64,000 nucleotides of DNA from Tulasnella sp. 424 (taxonomy: Eukaryota > Basidiomycota > Agaricomycetes > Cantharellales > Tulasnellaceae), in contig WSUB01000062.1 in assembly GCA_019633425.1 (NCBI GenBank), forward strand, positions 8,907 to 72,906, read 5' to 3'. Within the stretch, counting starts at the first letter, position 1. Each line of letters starts with the position of its first letter. Positions 46,115 through 64,000 of the stretch are shown one piece after another. Under the pieces are notes generated by a model. It saw only the letters and a list, made by a program, of their open reading frames with translations. It did not search any database and was not told the origin of the DNA. A program made the position numbers and the translations under genes.

Positions 46115-46862
46115 TTAGGCACAGAGGCTTTTGCACGAGCGAGATCTCTCCGGTACGTCCCACGATTCTGCCCTCATCCAAGCCTCGACGCTGATAAGGC
46201 CTTTCATCCCGTAAACCTCTTCGGAAAACAGCAAAGAGTCGTGCTTGGCTGATCGGATTTTTCGCTGAGCCTCGCGCATGTCGTGCCATAGCCCCGCGAG
46301 GGATTGCATTTGTTCTCCAAGCGATTTGTAGTGGTCGTTCGTGTAATTTATCTGGTTGGACAGATAGTCTAACTTGTTGGCCGCAATGACTCCTAGTTCG
46401 AATGTGTTGGAGAACCACGAATACAGTGGATGTCTCGCACCGAGGTGCCAGGAACGTCTTCTCCGTCCGCATACCCTAACGAAGCGGGTACATTCTTGTT
46501 GCATAGAGGCAAGAAGCTGATTTCACGTCGCTGGAGTTGCTTGGGCGCGTTGGTCGTGACAAACGTGATGAGGGCTTCCAGCCATTGGCAGAACGGTTCG
46601 TCCTGCGAGGTTTCGGTTGAGGCCTCGGACCAGGCTGCTTTCACGTTATTCTGTACGTTATAATGCATGATTGCGTCGATCATGGAGCTCCATTCGGGAG
46701 TATCCCGAAGCTCTTGATCATGAAGGTGGGTGAAGTGTAAGAAGCTGTGGACCTGCACGGATTGAATATTATGGCTCCATCAAGTTCCCCGGTTAGGAAA
46801 CGGTGAACATCCGATGTCGTATGTTCTGAGAACGAGCGATTAGACGATGTGTTTTGAGACAT
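46115..46862 (-). pseudogene. FunK1-like gene lacking the kinase core (relic 2)
   Basis: Minus-strand reading begins MSQNTSSNRSFSEHTTSDVH with HRFLTGELDGAIIF, then a frame change, then WSSMIDAIMHYNVQNNVKAAWSEA, the segment GYADGEDVPGTS and directly HPLYSWFSNTFELGVIAANK to the stop at 46115. Compared with relic 1, the kinase-core piece (GTLPFM...LLW) is missing between GYADGE and HPLYSW. N- and C-terminal FunK1-like flanks are therefore joined by an internal deletion. It might still be expressed as a short protein if the frame changes near 46757 and 46440 are introns, but I could not define clean splice sites. Confidence 0.5.
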
Positions 46863-47116
46863 TATCGCGGCAGCACGGTTAGGGAATGGTTAAGGCCTGG
46901 TGTGGTGTTGTGAGCTGTTGCTGGTGGTCCTCACCGCAAGTTCTCACAGCTCACGTGATCGTTCAGAGGACTCGTGCAACTTCTCAGAGGATGCACTCCC
47001 CTTCAGCATGTATAACGACTCTGCACATCGAAACGTTGCTACTACCGTTAGTCGCGTCAGCTAACTTCGACCGAGTGTCGCCTCGAGCTGTCTTTCCATT
47101 GCACGTTCAGGACTCC

Positions 47117-48604
47117 TCAATCAACCTTTGCTGCATCTGCGGCTGCAGGCGTCCACTCAACGTCGTTCCTCACAGCCCAAACGTGTCGGAACATGGCCTG
47201 GGTCTTCGGGTTGCACGTTTGAAGCTCCTCTTTTACGACCTACAAATGGAATGAGTAAACGATAGCGGTATGCGCCACCCTCCGAAGAAAGAAAGCTTAC
47301 TGTCAGCCAACGATCAAGTGTCTCGTTGTCCCGTCCGGCCTGGACCAAGAGATTGGCAAGGAATTCAACCATACGGCCCATATTCAGTGCGAATAGCTCG
47401 CCGACTCGCTTCCACGGAGTTTCTGGAGTGTCTGTGGCGTTACGACCAAGGTATCATTAAACTTGGTGCTGTGGGGGAGCTCCCAAACCCACGTACCCTC
47501 CTTCCAGGCACCGATAGGGCAATATACGTCTTTCTGTCCAAGATAAGTGAAAAAATCGCTTTTATTCAATATTGGCTGGAATTCATTGATAATATTTATG
47601 TCGCGCCCTTGCTTGCTGCGTAATTCAGACTTCAGCCCAATTCACAACTACGACCGTGGTTCGTTACGCTCACATCGTCTCGTCTCGAAATTGAGTCAAG
47701 ATCGTATGCATCGCACACCATCCTTCTTTTCCTTCCTCCACGCTGGGGAGTTGCTCGTAATTTTCGGTGTGGAGATGCATATCACCCGAACTCCAGAGGA
47801 GCACACCGCCAGGCTTCAAAATTCGGGCCACGTCGCGAACAAACTGGTCTTGGTCTCGAATACCCGCATTTACTGAGCGGGCGTGAACGACGTCAAATTG
47901 CTAAGAAGACATCGTTTCGGTTTGTGGGACGAAGCTCTAAGCGAGTTGGAGGGGGCGTACTTACACCCGCAAGGTCGGCGAACCCATCGTTGGCGTCTCG
48001 GTATTCAAATTTACAGTTCGGGGGAGTGTTGCTGAGGAAGGAGGAGTTATATGCAACTCCATTCCGATGTCTCCGGCTGTAGAACTTACGAGTCTGAGGG
48101 AACTAGGGTAAGGTCAACGCCTATGACTTCCGCCTCGGGGAACTCTCGAGCCATGGATTCAGCCCTGCCGAAAGGGAAAATCAACCCAATGTCTCCGCCA
48201 CCATGTGTATCGGAAGAGAAATGATCCTACCATATCCCAGATCCTGTACCGATGTCCAGCACCATAGGTTTCGGGCCCGTCCCTGAAGCTAACCTTGCCT
48301 TGACGAGGTCTGGAGCGGCGTAAAGAGAGCCCAGAGCAATACTGAGTGCCGTATGTTGAAAGTCAAGTCGGTCACGCTCTGTCACGTTCTCTATTGTAGG
48401 AAGAGGGTAGCTGGCATTGTGGGTCGGAGTGGTTTGAGGCTTCTCTGAGGGGAACTATCAAGGCAGGTGTTAGTTTGGCACTCTGCAAGGGAGCTCCCGA
48501 CTAACAGGAGTAGCGTTGACTAAACAGAAACGTGCCGTCAGTCAATATGTCCCATTGCACGAGAGCAACTATGCCTTTCACGAACCATTGTTAGTAGAAG
48601 CCAT
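47117..48604 (-). CDS. SAM-dependent methyltransferase (class I, LaeA-like superfamily)
   Basis: Predicted small-molecule or protein methyltransferase. Start MASTNN at 48604, followed by a tiny second exon (VNATP), then LDFQHTALSIALGSLYAAPD. The SAM-binding motif I MVLDIGTGSGIW is followed, after an intron, by AESMAREFPEAEVIGVDL. Motif III/IV region is GQFDVVHARSVNAGIRDQDQ and motif V ARILKPGGVLLW. C-terminal exons include YCPIGAWKEGT, MVEFLANLLVQAGRDNETLD and EELQTCNPKTQAMFRHVW, ending KVD-stop. This matches a large fungal family often annotated as LaeA-like or UMTA methyltransferases; true LaeA identity cannot be claimed. One in-frame stop (about 47703) must be removed by an intron I did not map precisely. 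Confidence 0.82.
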
Positions 48605-49519
48605 CGGGGCGAGGGCAGAGCGGGAGTGAAGGGATGAAAAATACTGTAAAACTGAGTCCTTTAAATACTAAGTGCCAGGTCGTTATATCAGATTGTGCCT
48701 TAATGGCTGCACCGCGATTAGGAAACCCCTTTTGATAAACGCAGCGTTATTCACCGGTTTCCTGCAGATGCCGTGCCTCTAGACGCAGAGACTGAGGCGG
48801 TGCGCATAGGCTGTGTGGCCGGTGCGTACGATACGAATGTGTACGCTGAATCCCAGGGTGAGAGGGTGTCGAACCCGCTCCAAAGGGTCTGGAGTACGAT
48901 TGAGCCCGTAGACGAAGTTGACCCGTGTTTGGGGGTCAAATTAAAAGAGTTCACTCGAGCGAAAGGGGTCGGAGACGGTGACTACGTCTGTTAGCTTCGA
49001 ATCGGCGCCGGCGACCACGGGCAACCCGTAAGGGTTTTAGCATACCCTACATATAACCTTGATCTAATACACAGGCCATGCTCACGGTATTCCGTGCTTG
49101 CCCCTTCGACTCGACGCGATTGTTCATCCCGGGTGTTACTGGTGCAGGGCATCATTCGACAGTGGAAGTCTTGCCCGACATGCTGTATGAAACGCCGTTG
49201 TAACCCGAAGGTGTGACCAGCTTCATTGTCAACGTGTCAAGACTCCATTCCCTGTATTTTAGTCCACTGTATTGCTTTCGCCTTTAGTTGAGCCCCGGTG
49301 ATCAGGGGGAACTCGCCGCAAAAACCGAAAAGGTCCTTGCAATGCCCGATACGACAACTCGCCATCAACCATCCGTACACCCAAAGCTCGTATTAAAATT
49401 GATCCATGGAAAGAAGATTAAAAAATATATCAAGTATGATACCAAAAACGGCAATTAAAAGTTACAGAAGGCCAACTTTTATCTTGACGTCCTCAAAATT
49501 AGCCTCGGAGAAAGCGATT
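48605..49519. other. Intergenic region
   Basis: No supported gene. Overlapping ORFs on both strands at 48751-48994 have no recognisable motif. Confidence 0.5.
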
Positions 49520-50061
49520 TCACTGCTGCCGCCTGTACAACTGCATAGCATAAAGTGTGCCCGGGATGTTTGAAGGAATAAGAGTGAGGACCATCTGCCT
49601 CCAGATGGTCGGGTTTACATATGCATTGGCCCATTGCCACAGGTCCAATGCCACATAAAAGGTTTCGTTCTCGAAGTTGCCGCTCGCGGGCAAGTGGAAC
49701 GCGACGAAAACGCCGTAAAAGCCGTCGGGGAAGGGCCTGGCCATTGCTTGGTACGAGACTGAAGGCCATCCTTGGAGCTTTTCGTCATCTGTGGCTGCTT
49801 GATCGGGACATTCTGTGTAGATGATGCGACGGCGCGCGTCAACTCGATTGGACCAACCGTCATCGTTCAAAGACCCGGTCATCCTCCAAGCTGCAACAGG
49901 CAAGCTGTGTAACCATTGGTGGAGCCTGGGCGTCATTCTGTTGTATCCTAGAGCATCGGGTTGGACCGGAGCCTGCTTTGCGTACTGAGAACAGAAACAG
50001 CCAATTAGCAGAAACTCTTCAAGAACCGGAAAAGGTTCTGTCTACTCACTCGGGAAGACAT
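49520..50061 (-). CDS. Hypothetical protein, about 155 residues
   Basis: Exon 1 encodes MSSR (ATG at 50061), a GTGAGT...CTCAG intron follows, then one long exon beginning YAKQAPVQPDALGYNR and ending LYAMQLYRRQQ at 49520. The middle is Trp-rich (WLHSLPVAAWRM, LDLWQWANAYVNPTIW) with FPDGFYGVFVAFHLP. No signal peptide; the pattern suggests a compact folded protein. A strong TATA-like site (GTATATATAG on the minus strand, 50227-50219) lies about 160 bp upstream, and the intron position supports a real gene. Family not recognised. Confidence 0.6.
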
Positions 50062-51622
50062 GGTAATCTGGGATAGGCGATTAGGTGATAGGATTGGGTG
50101 CAGAGAGGGTTGATTCAGATACTGGGTGGAAGTGAAGAGAGATGTCGTGGAAGGAAATTGAGGTGAGAAGGTAAGTGAAGAGGCTGGCTCTGGATGGGTA
50201 TTCGATTGGGGAAGCAGCTATATATACCCCACCGGTGGCATCGCGTCGACCACTTCGACTCGCTATCGAGCCGCGTAAGTCGCTCGTCACGGTCGGACCA
50301 ACCTGCATGTCTGCATGTCTCCTGTTCTCCTTTGTTTCCGCGCATAGCCATAGTGCCATAGAGAATCGATTCTAGAAGCAATCATCGCAAAGCAGAGGAG
50401 CGATATTCATCTAGGGGAGCGCGGGGTGGCCAAGCTATGAGAAAGCGCAAACATCCTTCGAAGTTGCATAACTACTCTATCATCGAAATTCGAGTAAAAT
50501 GGGTAAGGGGCGAAGCATATAGCTACTATCAGAAGCTTTCCGCTCGATACGGTTTCTATGAGAGCAAAATAAATGCAGTACTCTAGCAGGATTGCCCGTC
50601 ATTTCCAAGGGGCCGCCGGGTATTGCGGCTGCGGGAGGCCTCCCACAAGCTGAGGGGCCCGGACAATAGGTCAATTTCAGTCAGACAAAGGGTCGGGTGT
50701 TGGCCTGTGCCCATCTCCTGGAGGTAGAGTGTACGCATACCAATGTGTGCGACGAGAGTCGAGGAAACGCGCGCAAGAGAGCAAGCTGAAGCAAAGCATG
50801 TCGATGACAGCCTCTGCGTCTCGAGCGATATATTACACAAACTATGCCGTTCGATAAAAATGGGATCTGAGTATCTCTAGGTCGTTAACGTCGTTGCTGA
50901 CCGTGTCCAGGGTAGACAAATTGGGTTGTGTCCCGCCGGGAAGGTTATTTCGCGCCAAACCATTTGGCCCGTGTCCCTGCAGCTATTGCCGAGGTTGCGC
51001 TCCTACGTTCCAATTTCAAATGACATAAAACTCTCATTGTCAAGCTTAACTGGCATACACGACAGTCTAAATTCTCGTCGGGTCTTCCGTGTACGTACTA
51101 CCGGACTCGAGAGGGCTGAGCCCTGGCAGACCCTTAGCTGCAGTTTCTGCAAACACAAAAAATAAAACCATAGAAGGGCGCAATAACCGTAGAAGGCTTG
51201 TTGCCGTCGACATCAGCGGTCAGAATGCGTGAAAATTAAGACTGGTGGGCCTGAATGCGATGTAGCCCAATGATCGCGTTGCCCCTGAGCGATCACTCCA
51301 ATATCGCGAGATATTATTGGAGCGAACTATTGCCCTCGTATTTCCTGATAATCTGACTGTTGCTGCAGCTTGCAACTTCGCGGCGCTTGAGAGAACGAGC
51401 CAGGGTTGGAGGCTTCAGGGTGTGCACGTGACTAATGTTTACGCGACTCGCGAGCAGATCACACCTCGAGGCGCGTTCTCAAGTTCAAACAGTCCAACCA
51501 CCCCCCGCCGCTCCTCAAGACTTCAAACCCTCAGTCAGTCGTTCCCCATCGCCCACAACCGCGCAAAACTCGCTTGCTAACGTCTTACAACGTCTTGCAG
51601 AGACAGTCGCGCGGTATCAAGA
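50062..51622. other. Intergenic region upstream of the PH-domain gene
   Basis: Holds the TATA-like site of the minus-strand hypothetical gene near 50220. Nothing else supported; short ORFs are unrecognised. Confidence 0.5.

Positions 51623-64000
<12,378 letters not shown>

Larger units (their letters stand above)
42930..46870. repeat. Tandem segmental duplication, unit 2
   Basis: Second unit, same content and order as unit 1: upstream DNA, aspartic protease, FunK1-like relic on the opposite strand. Protease starts are 3.8 kb apart (39905 and 43717). Coding parts are more similar than introns, indicating an older duplication under selection on the proteases. Confidence 0.75.

Noticed and set aside
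28371..48604. Velvet gene plus LaeA-like methyltransferase as a velvet-complex cluster
   Set aside because: The methyltransferase belongs to a very large fungal superfamily, is 16 kb away with housekeeping genes between, and shows no LaeA-specific hallmark I can verify.
48751..48994. Overlapping sense and antisense ORFs
   Set aside because: Both lack motifs and neither shows intron-linked extension or homology to neighbours.

Overview
The window is nuclear DNA from a filamentous fungus, most probably an agaricomycete basidiomycete. The evidence is dense short introns (about 45-120 bp, mostly GTNNGT...YAG), a velvet-family regulator, FunK1-type kinase relics, kinase-TPR genes of a type known from Agaricomycetes, and an intron-bearing tRNA-Gln. 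I cannot name the genus. Most genes are split by introns, so I built the models by joining exons in phase. Several give exact multiples of three.

Layout. 1-14.2 kb: two large protein-kinase/TPR genes in head-to-head orientation (minus strand 4196 to beyond the left edge; plus strand 9813-14234). They flank a co-oriented pair encoding an Old-Yellow-Enzyme-like flavin oxidoreductase and a peroxisomal MaoC-type hydratase. The two kinase genes are inverted paralogues with conserved intron positions. Their TPR arrays are made of 120-bp units and are still being reshuffled by block duplication; one contains an assembly gap. 14.2-18.3 kb: a small hypothetical gene, a broken gag-like/DM9-like gene whose upstream region resembles that of the second kinase gene, and a tRNA-Gln(CTG). 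18.5-24.2 kb: a PMS-type mismatch-repair endonuclease and a tRNA threonylcarbamoyladenosine dehydratase, both on the minus strand. 24.2-28.4 kb: gene-poor, with a weak retropepsin-like remnant. 28.4-30.8 kb: a velvet-domain regulator. 30.8-36.1 kb: gene-poor. 36.1-38.8 kb: OMA1 mitochondrial protease and ribosomal stalk protein P1, divergently transcribed.

38.9-46.9 kb is a tandem segmental duplication. Each unit carries a secreted pepsin-like aspartic protease followed by a decayed FunK1-kinase gene on the opposite strand. The first protease appears to have converted an intron into coding sequence, and the second FunK1 relic lacks its catalytic core. 47.1-50.1 kb: a SAM-dependent methyltransferase and a small hypothetical gene, both minus. 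51.6-64 kb: one very large gene for a PH-domain, Ser/Pro-rich protein whose tail is a long array of short Pro-Gly-Gln repeats and runs off the right edge.

Most genes are housekeeping (PMS, TcdA-like dehydratase, OMA1, P1) or standard fungal families. The most unusual part is the inverted kinase-TPR pair with fast-evolving repeat arrays, followed by the protease/FunK1 duplication.
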